Below, in pieces: positions 1 through 7,980 of a DNA stretch of 64,000 nucleotides. The notes beneath the pieces were generated by a model, which saw nothing but the letters and a program-made list of their open reading frames with translations, did no database searches and was not told where the DNA came from. Both the position numbers and the translations under genes were made by a program. Position 1 is the first letter of the stretch; each line of letters starts with the position of its first letter. This DNA comes from Dehalococcoidia bacterium (GTDB lineage Bacteria > Chloroflexota > Dehalococcoidia > UBA2979): NCBI GenBank assembly GCA_009692725.1, contig SHYP01000002.1:1-64000 (forward strand), read 5' to 3'.

Positions 1-1
1 G

Positions 2-109
2 CTAACCGAGGCGGGGCGCGCGCACTGCGTGACCAGCAAGCGCACGCTCTTCAACCAGGGCGCTCGCGCCGAGCTGGAAGGCGCGGCCCGCATCTTCGAC
101 ACGGTCTAG
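2..109 (+). CDS. C-terminal 35 codons of an unidentified protein (cut by window edge)
   Basis: An open frame runs in from the left edge and ends at TAG 107-109. The visible tail ends ELEGAARIFDTV. It is too short for me to assign a family. Its last 59 bases overlap, on the opposite strand, the 3' end of the M50 protease reading frame, so one of the two ends may be shorter in reality. I see the open frame and the stop; that it is a real gene is inferred only from its plausible composition. Confidence 0.4.
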   Translation, partial: LTEAGRAHCVTSKRTLFNQGARAELEGAARIFDTV

Positions 110-1303
110 CCGCGCCGCTACCCGGACCGGCCCCGAAGCGCGCGCGCACGTCGATCGCCCGCAGCAGGGCCGCGCGCGTCAGCAGCCCCACCAGCGAGCC
201 GCCGCTGAACACCGGCAACTGGTTGACGTCGCGCTCCACCATCAGCCGCAGCGCCTCCAGCGCCTCCGTCGACGCCTCGGTGGCGACGAGCTGCGCGCGC
301 GGCGTCATTGCGCGGAATACGCTCGTGGCGCCCCACTGCGCCTCCGGGAACCGCGCGAGGTCGGACAGCGACACGAGGCCCAGCACGTCGCCGTCCGCTA
401 CGGCCGCGACCATGAACGTGCGTGTGCCGTGACGCAGCGCGCGCTCCGTCACCAGGTCGCGCAGCGTCGTGTCCGGCGTGACCCACGCGACGTTCCGGTC
501 GGCCAGGTCGCCCGCGCGCACGCCGGCGAGCGACAGCTGCATGAGGCGCTGGCGATACGTAGACTCCGCGGCGCTCCAGAGGATCCAGCCGATGAACACG
601 AGCCAGATCGCGCCGATCCCCGCGCCGCCCAGCGCGAGGAGCATCCCCCCACCGATCATCCCGCCCGCCAGCGCGCGCCCCACGCGGCTGGCGATGCGCG
701 TCGCGCTCAGCTCGTCGCCGCGCGCGCCCCAGAGCACCGCCCGCAGCACGCGTCCGCCGTCCAGCGGGAACCCCGGCAGCAAGTTGAACACCGCCACCGT
801 CACGTTCACGTACGCGAGGTAGCCCGCCAGTGGATACACGGCGTCGAGACCGGCCGCGCGCGCGCCCAGCCACACGCCAGCCAGCAGCACCGCGAGCGCG
901 ATGCTCGAGAGCGGGCCCACGATCGCGACCCAGAACTCGTCGCGGGCGTTGCGCGCCTCAGGGGTGATGGCAGACACGCCCCGAACACGAACAGCATGAT
1001 GCTCTCGACGGCGTGTCCACGGGCGCGCGCGACCAGCGCATGCGCCAGCTCGTGCGCGAGCACGGAGCCAAAGAACAGCACCGCGGTGACCACGCCGACG
1101 GCCCACCGCCGCTCGTCGCTCCACTCCGGGTAGACCTCGGGCAGGTAGCTCGCCTGCAGCGACCACGCGATCAGCGCGAGCGCGATCGGCCAGCTCCAGT
1201 GCAGGCGGAACGGGAACCCGAATAGACGCCCGACGGTGAGCGTGCCATTCGCCCCACCGGCCCCGCGACGATCGGCGGTGCCGCTGTGCTGGTCTCGCGC
1301 CAC
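51..1303 (-). pseudogene. Site-2 protease family (M50) metalloprotease with CBS domains, frameshifted
   Basis: M50 intramembrane zinc proteases cut membrane-bound substrates such as anti-sigma factors. From the ATG at 1303 the protein reads through an N-terminal membrane segment to the zinc motif HELAH (VLAHELAHALVARARG) and on to ESIMLFVFG. The family sequence then resumes in another frame as GVSAITPEARNARDEFW. After that come more membrane segments, the third-ligand motif NLLPGFPLDGGRVL and two C-terminal CBS domains, ending at 51. The switch falls at the C-run 979-982. One extra base in that run would restore a single frame of normal length. All catalytic residues are present, so this is either a recent one-base lesion or a homopolymer sequencing error. 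Its end overlaps the convergent partial gene at 2-109. Confidence 0.8.
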
Positions 1304-1503
1304 GTCTGCTCAGCCTCCCTGCGGCGCCGCGCCAGCGCCCTGCGCGACGTACGGCCCGTCTAGCGTACGCGAGCGTCCGCCGCGCGGTGCACCACGACGG
1401 CAAGGCCACGCGTGCCGGTCACGATGTCGCCGCCCCTGCGCGGGTCGAGCGGCCGGCCGCCGACCCTTCCCTCGCAGCCTCGGCTGCTCCGCGTGGCCGG
1501 CGC

Positions 1504-1509
1504 TATGAT
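1504..1509 (+). promoter_or_regulatory. Possible -10 element upstream of the AOR operon
   Basis: TATGAT lies 57 bases before the ATG of the ferredoxin gene, inside an otherwise GC-dominated gap. It matches five of six positions of the bacterial -10 consensus. I see no convincing -35 hexamer at the usual distance, so this is only a candidate. Confidence 0.2.
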
Positions 1510-1565
1510 GCAGAGGCCACGGCGGTGGCGAGGCGAAGCACGGCGCCGCAACCGAGGAGCCCACG

Positions 1566-2057
1566 ATGCGAGTGCTGCACATCGAGCCCGAGAAGTGCAC
1601 CGGCTGCATGCGCTGCGAGGTCGCGTGCTCCTACCAGCAGGCAGGCGAGTTCAACCCCGCGAAGTCCGTGATCCGCGTCTCCTCGTTCGAGGCCCACACC
1701 TCCTACTCGCCCTACACCTGCTTTCAATGCGACGAAGCGTGGTGCATGACCGCCTGTCCGGTCGAGGCGATCGACATCAACGCGGCCGGCGCGAAGGACG
1801 TACTGGACGACAAGTGCGTCGGCTGCAAGTTGTGCACGCTCGCGTGTCCCTTCGGCACCATCTTCTACGACCCCCAGACTGAGAAGGCGTTCAAGTGCAA
1901 CCTCTGCGGTGGCGACCCCGCCTGCGCAAGCGCCTGCCCCACCGACGCCATCGTCTGGCTGGAGGACTTCACCCGCGACTGGCAAGGGCCGTTCGCCGCG
2001 GAGCGCTCGGCCGCCGGGCTCGCCGTCGCCGCGTCGGGCGCGGGGCCGCGGCCGTGA
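1566..2057 (+). CDS. Four-[4Fe-4S] ferredoxin subunit of an aldehyde ferredoxin oxidoreductase complex
   Basis: A 163-residue electron-transfer protein with four cysteine sets: C11-C14-C17-C21, C52-C55-C60-C64, C84-C87-C90-C94 and C111-C114-C120-C124. This is the layout of DmsB/HycB-type iron-sulfur subunits, enough for four [4Fe-4S] clusters. It is the first gene of the operon. Its TGA stop (2055-2057) overlaps the GTG start of the FAD subunit (2054), so translation is probably coupled. In bacterial AOR complexes such as that of Aromatoleum, a small ferredoxin-like AorA links the tungsten subunit to the flavoprotein, and I infer the same role here. The tail after residue 130 is Ala/Gly-rich and has no cysteines. 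Confidence 0.85.
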   Translation: MRVLHIEPEKCTGCMRCEVACSYQQAGEFNPAKSVIRVSSFEAHTSYSPYTCFQCDEAWCMTACPVEAIDINAAGAKDVLDDKCVGCKLCTLACPFGTIFYDPQTEKAFKCNLCGGDPACASACPTDAIVWLEDFTRDWQGPFAAERSAAGLAVAASGAGPRP

Positions 2058-3451
2058 CCGCGCGCACGCGCCACGTCATCGTCGGCGGCGGGACGGCCGC
2101 CATCAATGCCATCACCGCGATCCGCGAGGTGGATCGCGGGGCGTCAGAGATCATCCTCGTCGCCGACGAGCGACCGTACGCGCGCATGGTGCTGCCGTAC
2201 TACCTCGGCAAGAAGATAGGGCGCTCGCACGTGTTCACGCTCACGCCGCCCAAGCTCTCGCAGCTCGGCGTCGACCAACGCTACGTCGGGCGGCGCGCCG
2301 CCGCGCTCGACACCACGACGCAGCAGCTCACGCTCGACAACGGCGAAACGCTCGCCTACGACGACTTGCTGATCGCCACCGGCTCCTCGGCGGTACGCGC
2401 CCCGGTGCCCGGCGCCGAAGGGGCGGGAGTGCACTCGTTCTGGACGCTCGCCCAGGCCGACGGGCTGATCCGCGAGATCGCGCCCGGCGCGCACGTCGTG
2501 CTGGTCGGCGCAGGCTTCATCGCGTTCACCATCCTCAACGCGCTCATGCGCCTCGGCGTGCGGCTCACGATCCTGGAGCTCGCGCCGACGATCCTGCCGC
2601 GCATGATCGACGCGACCGGCGCGGGCATCGTCACCGCGTGGCTCGAGCAGCACGACGTCACCGTGCGCACCGGCGTGCGCCTCGCCGCGATCGAGCAGCG
2701 CGACGGCGGCGGCCGCGCACAGCGGCGGCTCACGCTCGACGGCGGCGAGACGCTCGACGCCGACGTGGTGATCATGGCGACGGGGATCCGCGCCAACATC
2801 GAGTGGCTGCAGGGCTCCGGGCTCGAGATCAACCGCGGCATCGTCGTGGACGATCACCTGCGCACCGGCGCGCCGCACGTGTACGCCGCGGGAGACGTGG
2901 CCGAGGCGCTCGACCGTGTCACGGGACGCCGAGCCGTGCACGCCATCGAGCCTGCGGCGATGGAGCATGGCCGCATCGCCGGCGCGAACATGGCCGGCCG
3001 CGACGTCGCGCACCCGGGCACCGTGCTGATGAACATCGTCGACGTGCTCGACCTCGAGATCGCGTCCTTCGGCGCCTGGGACGACCCCGACGCAGAGAGC
3101 GTCGCCGAGGTGAAGGCGCCGCGGCACGGCTACCGGCGGCTGCTCTTCAACGGCGGCGGCGAGCGGCTCACCGGCGCGATCATCCTCGGCATGAGCCACG
3201 ACCTGTGGGCGACCAACGACGTGGGGATGCTCAAGGGGCTCGTGCAGGCTGGCCAACCGCTCGGCGCGTGGAAAGCGCAGCTGCAGCGCAACCCATGGGA
3301 CATCAAGCGGCCGTTCGTCGCGAACGGCACTACCGCCCGGCTGCTCCCGGAGACGGTGCTCGGCGGGCCGTCGCAGCGCGCCGCAGACGTCGACGCCCCC
3401 GAGTATCAGCGCGCGCAGGTGGCGCTCACCGCACCGCAGCGCGACGTGTAG
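2054..3451 (+). CDS. FAD/NAD(P)-dependent oxidoreductase subunit of the AOR operon
   Basis: A 465-residue flavoprotein of the pyridine nucleotide-disulfide reductase superfamily. It has an N-terminal dinucleotide-binding motif (IVGGGTAAINAI), the ATG motif (LLIATGSSA), a second Rossmann motif (VVLVGAGFIAF) and the FAD-closing motif HVYAAGDVAEA. I see no redox-active CxxxxC pair, so it resembles NADH:ferredoxin/rubredoxin-type reductases rather than disulfide reductases. The GTG start overlaps the ferredoxin stop and fits the first beta strand exactly. A longer frame begins upstream at 1895, but that stretch only shadows the ferredoxin gene. Context suggests that it passes electrons between NAD(P)H and the ferredoxin/AOR pair, as AorC does. 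Confidence 0.85.
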   Translation: MTARTRHVIVGGGTAAINAITAIREVDRGASEIILVADERPYARMVLPYYLGKKIGRSHVFTLTPPKLSQLGVDQRYVGRRAAALDTTTQQLTLDNGETLAYDDLLIATGSSAVRAPVPGAEGAGVHSFWTLAQADGLIREIAPGAHVVLVGAGFIAFTILNALMRLGVRLTILELAPTILPRMIDATGAGIVTAWLEQHDVTVRTGVRLAAIEQRDGGGRAQRRLTLDGGETLDADVVIMATGIRANIEWLQGSGLEINRGIVVDDHLRTGAPHVYAAGDVAEALDRVTGRRAVHAIEPAAMEHGRIAGANMAGRDVAHPGTVLMNIVDVLDLEIASFGAWDDPDAESVAEVKAPRHGYRRLLFNGGGERLTGAIILGMSHDLWATNDVGMLKGLVQAGQPLGAWKAQLQRNPWDIKRPFVANGTTARLLPETVLGGPSQRAADVDAPEYQRAQVALTAPQRDV

Positions 3452-3486
3452 CGCGCCGCCCCGATCGCCCGCACCGGAGGAGTGCC

Positions 3487-5394
3487 ATGACCAGCCAGCC
3501 AGCCCTCGACACCGCGACGACGCCGCTCGGCTACGCGGGCGCGATCCTGCGCGTCGACCTCACGAGTGGCCGCACCTGGAGCGAACCGCTGCTCGAGGAG
3601 CGCGCGCATACCTACCTCGGCGGCACGGGCCTCGGCGCCCGCATCCTCTACGATGAAGTGCCCGCGGAGGTGGGCTGGGACCACCCCGACAACCGCCTGA
3701 TCCTCGCGACCGGGCCGCTCGCCGGCACGCCACTCTGGGGCACGGGCGGGCTCAGCGTCGTCACGCGCGGCGCGCTCACCAACGGCGCAACGAGCACTCA
3801 GGCGAACGGCTTCTTCGGCGCGAACCTCAAGTCGTCCGGCTTCGACGCGATCGTCGTGCAGGGCCAGTCGGACCGCTGGGTCTACCTCTACATCCACAAC
3901 GGCGTCGCCGAGCTCCGCGACGCGGCGCATCTCCTGGGCCGCGACACCTGGGAGACACAGGACACACTCGCCGAAGAGACCGGGCTGCAGGGGCACGCGC
4001 TGTCCGTCTACAGCATCGGGCCGGCCGGCGAGCGTCGCGTGCGCTTCGCCGCGATCCAGGGCGACTACGGCCACGTCGCGAGCAAGAACGGCTGTGGTGC
4101 GGTCATGGGCGCGAAGCGCCTGAAGGCCGTCGCGATCGTGCGCGGCAACCGCGGCATCCGCGTGTCCGATCCGCGCGGCGTGTTCGAGAGCGCCGACAGC
4201 GTGTCGTACACGCTGCGCACCGAACTGCCCGGTCGCAACTTCTACGAGCTCGGCACCATGGGCGGCGTCGCAGGCCTGCTGCCCGCGGGCGGCCTGCCGG
4301 TGAAGAACTTCACGACGAACCTGAAGCCCGAAAGCGCCGACATGGCGCAATGGCAGCCGCTCGTGCTGCGCGAGGGCTTCGACCACCGCGGGCACCAGTG
4401 CAACTCCTGTGGCATGCAGGGGCACTGCCACATGCAGGTGATCCGCGACGGTGCGCACAAGGGGGAGATCGTCGACGAGCCGGAGTACGAAGGCTGGGTC
4501 GGCGCGGGCTGGGCGTGGGGCAACACCAACCCGACCGAGGTTTCGTGGATGAACACACAGTGCGATCGCGCCTGCGTCGACGTGAACGAGTTCGGCTGGG
4601 TCATCGGCTGGGTGATGGAGTGCTACGAGAAGGGCTACCTCACGAAGGAGCAGCTCGGCGGCATCGAGGCGACGTGGGGCAACGTCGACGCAGCGAAGGC
4701 GCTGCTCGACCTCCTCACCGCGCGCGAAGGCTTCGGCGACGTGCTCGCGGAAGGCGTGAAGATCGCCTCGGAGCGCGTCGGAGGGCCGGCCGCCGAGTGC
4801 GCGATCTACACGATGAAGGGCTCGAGCCCACGCGGTCACGATCACCGTGCGCTGTGGCCCGAGATGCTCGACACCTGTGTGGCGAGCACCGGCACGCTCG
4901 AGAGCGCAGGCGCACAGCAGCCGCAAGAGCTCGGCCTGCCCGCCGCGATCGAGGTGCAAAATCCCGCCGATGTGCCGAAGCTCGTCGCCGGCATGCTCGG
5001 CCGCCGCCATTTCGAGGACTCGCTCGGCGTGTGCTGGTTCACCATCTGCACCACGCTCGCTAACATCTCGGACGCGCTGAACGCCGTGACCGGCTGGGAC
5101 TACTCCAAGGACGATGCGATGCTGCTTGGACGGCGCACCGCCGCGCTGCTGCGCGCGTTCAACCTGCGCTGCGGCATCGGCCCCGAGCTCGAGAAGCCGT
5201 CGGCGCGCTACGGCTCGACACCGGTCGACGGCCCGGCGGCCGGCGTCTCGATCATGGACCACTGGGACGAGATGCTCGACACCTGGTATCGCCTCGTGCA
5301 GTACGACCGCGCCAGCGGCCGTCCGCTGCCCGAGCTGCTCGACCGGCTCGGCCTGCCCGACGTGAAGGCCGACCTCTGGGCCGACGCGCGTTGA
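3487..5394 (+). CDS. Aldehyde ferredoxin oxidoreductase, tungsten/molybdenum pterin catalytic subunit
   Basis: A 635-residue protein of the AOR family, which oxidises aldehydes to acids (or the reverse) at a bis-pterin W/Mo site next to one [4Fe-4S] cluster. The N-terminal domain shows the family pattern (YLGGTGLGARIL, LATGPLAGT, GFFGANLKSSGFDAIV). The cluster cysteines are in HQCNSCGMQGHCHMQ, with the late fourth cysteine in EDSLGVCWF. The C-x2-C-x5-C spacing is wider than the C-x2-C-x3-C of archaeal AORs. The start was chosen at ATG 3487 because GGAGGAG lies just upstream; the frame stays open far upstream only as a shadow of the FAD gene. The stop TGA overlaps the TTG start of the MoaD/ThiS-like gene. 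The substrate cannot be read from the sequence. Confidence 0.92.
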   Translation: MTSQPALDTATTPLGYAGAILRVDLTSGRTWSEPLLEERAHTYLGGTGLGARILYDEVPAEVGWDHPDNRLILATGPLAGTPLWGTGGLSVVTRGALTNGATSTQANGFFGANLKSSGFDAIVVQGQSDRWVYLYIHNGVAELRDAAHLLGRDTWETQDTLAEETGLQGHALSVYSIGPAGERRVRFAAIQGDYGHVASKNGCGAVMGAKRLKAVAIVRGNRGIRVSDPRGVFESADSVSYTLRTELPGRNFYELGTMGGVAGLLPAGGLPVKNFTTNLKPESADMAQWQPLVLREGFDHRGHQCNSCGMQGHCHMQVIRDGAHKGEIVDEPEYEGWVGAGWAWGNTNPTEVSWMNTQCDRACVDVNEFGWVIGWVMECYEKGYLTKEQLGGIEATWGNVDAAKALLDLLTAREGFGDVLAEGVKIASERVGGPAAECAIYTMKGSSPRGHDHRALWPEMLDTCVASTGTLESAGAQQPQELGLPAAIEVQNPADVPKLVAGMLGRRHFEDSLGVCWFTICTTLANISDALNAVTGWDYSKDDAMLLGRRTAALLRAFNLRCGIGPELEKPSARYGSTPVDGPAAGVSIMDHWDEMLDTWYRLVQYDRASGRPLPELLDRLGLPDVKADLWADAR

Positions 5395-5735
5395 TCGCGG
5401 AGCCGGCGCGCGAGGCGAGCGCCGGCGAGCCCGTGGGTTCGTTCACCGTCGAGGCGACGACCTGGGTGAGCAAGCTCGTCGGCGGCGACGACTGGGGCAC
5501 CGTCGACCTGCGCGAGCCGCTCGTCGCAGGCGACACGGTGCGCAGCGGGCTGCGCCGCGTGAGCGAGCGCTATCCGCCGCTGCGCGACACGCTGTGGACG
5601 AGCGATACGCACGAGCTCTCCGAGCACCTGCACGTGATGGTCAACGCGCGCGCCCTCGGCGTGGAACGCACGCTCGACTCGCCGCTCCACGCCGACGACG
5701 TGATCACGCTGCTCGGCCAGTTCGCGGGCGGGTGA
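5391..5735 (+). CDS. MoaD/ThiS-family sulfur carrier protein of the AOR operon
   Basis: A 114-residue protein whose second half has the ubiquitin-like MoaD/ThiS pattern (HVMVNARALGVERTLDSPL) and ends in the diagnostic Gly-Gly (LLGQFAGG). In this family the terminal glycine is adenylated and thiocarboxylated to donate sulfur during molybdopterin or thiamin synthesis. Its place as last gene of the operon, with a TTG start inside the AOR stop (TTGA), points to sulfur transfer for the AOR tungsto/molybdopterin. The N-terminal 30 residues are an extension beyond the usual 80-90 residue MoaD. No MoeB/ThiF activating enzyme lies nearby, so it must use one encoded elsewhere. Confidence 0.75.
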   Translation: MIAEPAREASAGEPVGSFTVEATTWVSKLVGGDDWGTVDLREPLVAGDTVRSGLRRVSERYPPLRDTLWTSDTHELSEHLHVMVNARALGVERTLDSPLHADDVITLLGQFAGG

Positions 5736-5744
5736 GCCGCCTCG

Positions 5745-5816
5745 CTATCCGCGCGGCAGCCCGAGGCCGCGCGTGGCGATGAGGTTGCGCTGTATCTCGC
5801 TTGATCCGCCCGCGCT
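5745..5816 (-). pseudogene. C-terminal stub of an acyl-CoA dehydrogenase
   Basis: Read on the minus strand, the last 23 codons before TAG (5745-5747) spell SAGGSSEIQRNLIATRGLG followed by LPRG. This closely matches the characteristic end of acyl-CoA dehydrogenases (GGTSEIQRNII...RGLGLPR). Upstream of it the homology stops and the decayed repeat element (5860-6086) begins, so the rest of a gene of roughly 1.1 kb is missing. The stub is too short to be functional. The assignment rests on the C-terminal motif alone. Confidence 0.6.
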
Positions 5817-5859
5817 CGGCGCGGCTCGCGGTACCGCGCGACGGCGGTACGCAGGCGCG

Positions 5860-6086
5860 CGAGCCAGTTCCGCTCTGCTGCTAACCTCGCCGGCTTCAGC
5901 AATTGGCGCCAATCGCCCGGCGCTGGACGGCAGCGGCTTGGCCGCACATGCTTGAACCGCACCTCGGCGGAGTCCCGGAGCACGCTTTGGGATACCAATC
6001 CGGGGAGCCAGTGCGTCCAGGGGCGCTGCGCCGCACGCCCACGATTTCTCCGTACCGTGCGGGAGCCACCGCCCTGGCTCCCGCAC
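5860..6086 (-). repeat. Decayed helix-turn-helix element, copy 1 of a 225-base direct repeat
   Basis: Closely similar to 10813-11035, in the same orientation. On the minus strand both copies carry the remains of one protein frame (VLRDSAEVRFKH, then SRCRP and DWRQLL). After a frame change this copy reads SSRAELAR, where copy 2 reads RAELARAAGVSRARVTQVL, a recognisable helix-turn-helix of the kind encoded next to site-specific recombinases. The outer end is a perfect 12-base-pair inverted repeat at 6057-6068/6075-6086 with loop CCGCCC. The element abuts the acyl-CoA dehydrogenase stub on one side. From 6087 to 6340 I see no gene or clear signal. Confidence 0.75.
6057..6086. other. 12-bp perfect inverted repeat at the end of repeat copy 1
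   Basis: GTGCGGGAGCCA and TGGCTCCCGCAC flank a six-base loop. The equivalent in copy 2 (11006-11035) differs by an A-T to G-C pair exchange on both arms, which keeps pairing, and by one outer mismatch. No T-run follows on either strand, so it is not a standard intrinsic terminator. A recombination or protein-binding site, or an RNA hairpin, would fit better. Confidence 0.6.
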
Positions 6087-6340
6087 CTATCTCTAACGTG
6101 ATGCGCCGCTCGCTGACCTCTGCCCGCTGCACCAGCAGCCGGCAGACCTAGCACCAGCCTGGCGACCGGCGGTCGTACGGCTGAACGCGAGTGTCGTGAG
6201 CGTCCAGTGGGCACATCGGGTGGCGCACGGCTGCGCTGGATGAGCCGGCGCCGTCCGTGCGGGAGCTTGCAGCGATCACGATCTGCCGTACTTAGTGACG
6301 GCGGAGGGTTCCGGATCGCGGATGAAAGCGGCCTCGCGCG

Positions 6341-6865
6341 ATGGATCATGCCGACCACGTCGATCTCCTGCACAAGGGCATCGCTGCGCCGGGCGGAGTC
6401 TGGGCTGACTTCGGTGCCGGTGCCGGCGCGTTCACCATGGCGCTCGCCGAACTCGTTGGCCCCGGAGCGGTGATCTACGCCATCGATCGCGACGCCCGCG
6501 TTCTGCGCACACAGGAGGTGGCCGTGCATTCGCGGTTTCCGGGAATCACCTTCCATCACGTAGTCGCCGACTTCGCGCGCCCGCTCGCCCTGCCGGTGCT
6601 CGACGGGATCGTCATCGCGAACGCCCTCCATTTCCAGCGGGACCAGGACGAAGTCGTGCGGCTGCTGTGCGACTACCTGCGTCCGGGCGGTCGGGTGCTG
6701 GTCGTCGAATACAACATCGAACACGGCAATGCCGCGGTTCCCTATCCCGTGCCGTATTCGCAGTGGGAATCGCTGGCAACCAACGCCGGACTGACGCATA
6801 CGGAGCTCTTGGCTACGCGGCCCAGCCGCTTCTTACGCGAGATCTACTCCGGGGCTAGTTGGTGA
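6341..6865 (+). CDS. Class I SAM-dependent methyltransferase
   Basis: A 174-residue protein with the SAM-binding motif I VWADFGAGAGAFTMAL near residues 19-34, the acidic end of strand 2 (VIYAIDRDARVL), motif IV-like GIVIANALHF and the post-motif LRPGGRVLVVEY. It resembles small UbiE/type-11 methyltransferases; the substrate is unknown. The ATG at 6341 gives a compact start (MDHADHVDLLHKG) typical of this type. The stop TGA (6863-6865) overlaps the GTG start of the winged-helix gene, so the two are probably co-translated. It is one of two methyltransferase genes inside the repeat-flanked island; the other (10109-10489) is truncated. Confidence 0.85.
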   Translation: MDHADHVDLLHKGIAAPGGVWADFGAGAGAFTMALAELVGPGAVIYAIDRDARVLRTQEVAVHSRFPGITFHHVVADFARPLALPVLDGIVIANALHFQRDQDEVVRLLCDYLRPGGRVLVVEYNIEHGNAAVPYPVPYSQWESLATNAGLTHTELLATRPSRFLREIYSGASW

Positions 6866-7827
6866 CCGATCGGCCGGGCAGCGCCGCGGCCGTGCGGGCG
6901 CTGCTGCGCGGCCACGAGTCACCCTGGACGCTCATCGAGCAGACGATTTCAGAGTTCTGGGCGCTCACCGCGCGGCCCATCCGGCAGGCGCTGGAGCGGA
7001 CCGGCACGCCAGCCTCCCTGCGTGGCTACGTCGACCTCGGCCCGGGGACACTGTCGCCGGCCGAGATGCGGCTACGCGACCCCTACTCAAAGCCGGCGAG
7101 GTTTCTCGAGGAGCTAGCGCGGCTGGCGGCGGAGGGGTGGGTCGAGGCGATCGGCGAGACGGAGTACCGTGTCAACGCCCGCGCCCGCGCGAACGTCGTG
7201 GAAGCAATACGCGCCGGAGATGCGTATCTGGGCACGCTCGATGTGCTGCCCCGGCCCGACTTGGAGCGACACGCCGACCTCCTGCAGCGGCTGGCGCGCG
7301 CGGACGCGATCGTACCGGAACCGCCGCGCCAGTGGGCGAGCCGGCGGCGCGTTCGTGTCGTCGGAGCGGACATGCCAGTAGTTGCCCAAATCCGCGAGCA
7401 CGCAATGGATCTGTCTGCTCGGCGCGATGATGCTCACGACTTGGCATGGATGCCGCTGGGCGCGGCCGGTCATGTCTGGAACGCATTCACGTTCATCTGG
7501 CACGGCGAGGCCCGTAACGCCGTCGAGGTGGCCGCGCTGCAATCCTGGCGCGGGTACGCGGTAGACAATTACGAAACGGCGATCGAGGAGCTGGTGCGTC
7601 GCGGTTGGCTGGAGTCGGACGCGACGGCCGGCCACTACCGCGCGACGGCTGCCGGGAAGGCGCTGCGTGATGAGGTGGAAGCGCGCACGGACCTGTACTT
7701 CTACCAGCCGTGGTCGGTACTGAGCGACGGGGAGTGGGACGAACTGAGCGCTCGGCAGGCGACGCTACGCGTGCGGCTGCGTGAGCTGCGGCGCGCCGCG
7801 AGAGACGCGTCGCGCGCTGACGCGTAG
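6862..7827 (+). CDS. Winged-helix domain protein, SCO6745-like
   Basis: A protein of about 321 residues. The N-terminal part (SEFWALTARPIRQALE, YVDLGPGTLSPAEMRLRDPY) and the C-terminal winged-helix part (YETAIEELVRRGWLES, GHYRATAAGKALRDEVEART, YQPWSVLSDGEWDEL) suggest two MarR/ArsR-like units of the SCO6745 type. Coupling to the upstream methyltransferase (GTG 6862 inside its TGA) suggests a regulator or partner of that enzyme. A TTG at 6859 is an alternative start. The family assignment comes from pattern similarity and is moderate. No cofactor-binding cysteines or membrane segments are visible. Confidence 0.7.
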   Translation: MTDRPGSAAAVRALLRGHESPWTLIEQTISEFWALTARPIRQALERTGTPASLRGYVDLGPGTLSPAEMRLRDPYSKPARFLEELARLAAEGWVEAIGETEYRVNARARANVVEAIRAGDAYLGTLDVLPRPDLERHADLLQRLARADAIVPEPPRQWASRRRVRVVGADMPVVAQIREHAMDLSARRDDAHDLAWMPLGAAGHVWNAFTFIWHGEARNAVEVAALQSWRGYAVDNYETAIEELVRRGWLESDATAGHYRATAAGKALRDEVEARTDLYFYQPWSVLSDGEWDELSARQATLRVRLRELRRAARDASRADA

Positions 7828-7980
7828 CACCGCTCCTGGGCTCGGTTCGCGCACGGAAGTACGCGACGGTGGCCCGGCGGTCGATCTGAAGCAAGTTAAC
7901 GACGACCTTGCGTCCGCGAATTGCAGGCCGCGGAGACATGGTTCTGACAACGGCGGCCCACGATTGTAGGGGCAGCGCTT

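Noticed and set aside
6057..6086. Intrinsic terminator at the end of repeat copy 1
   Set aside because: The stem is perfect, but neither strand has a T-run after it, and the same hairpin lies at the start rather than the end of the decayed gene.
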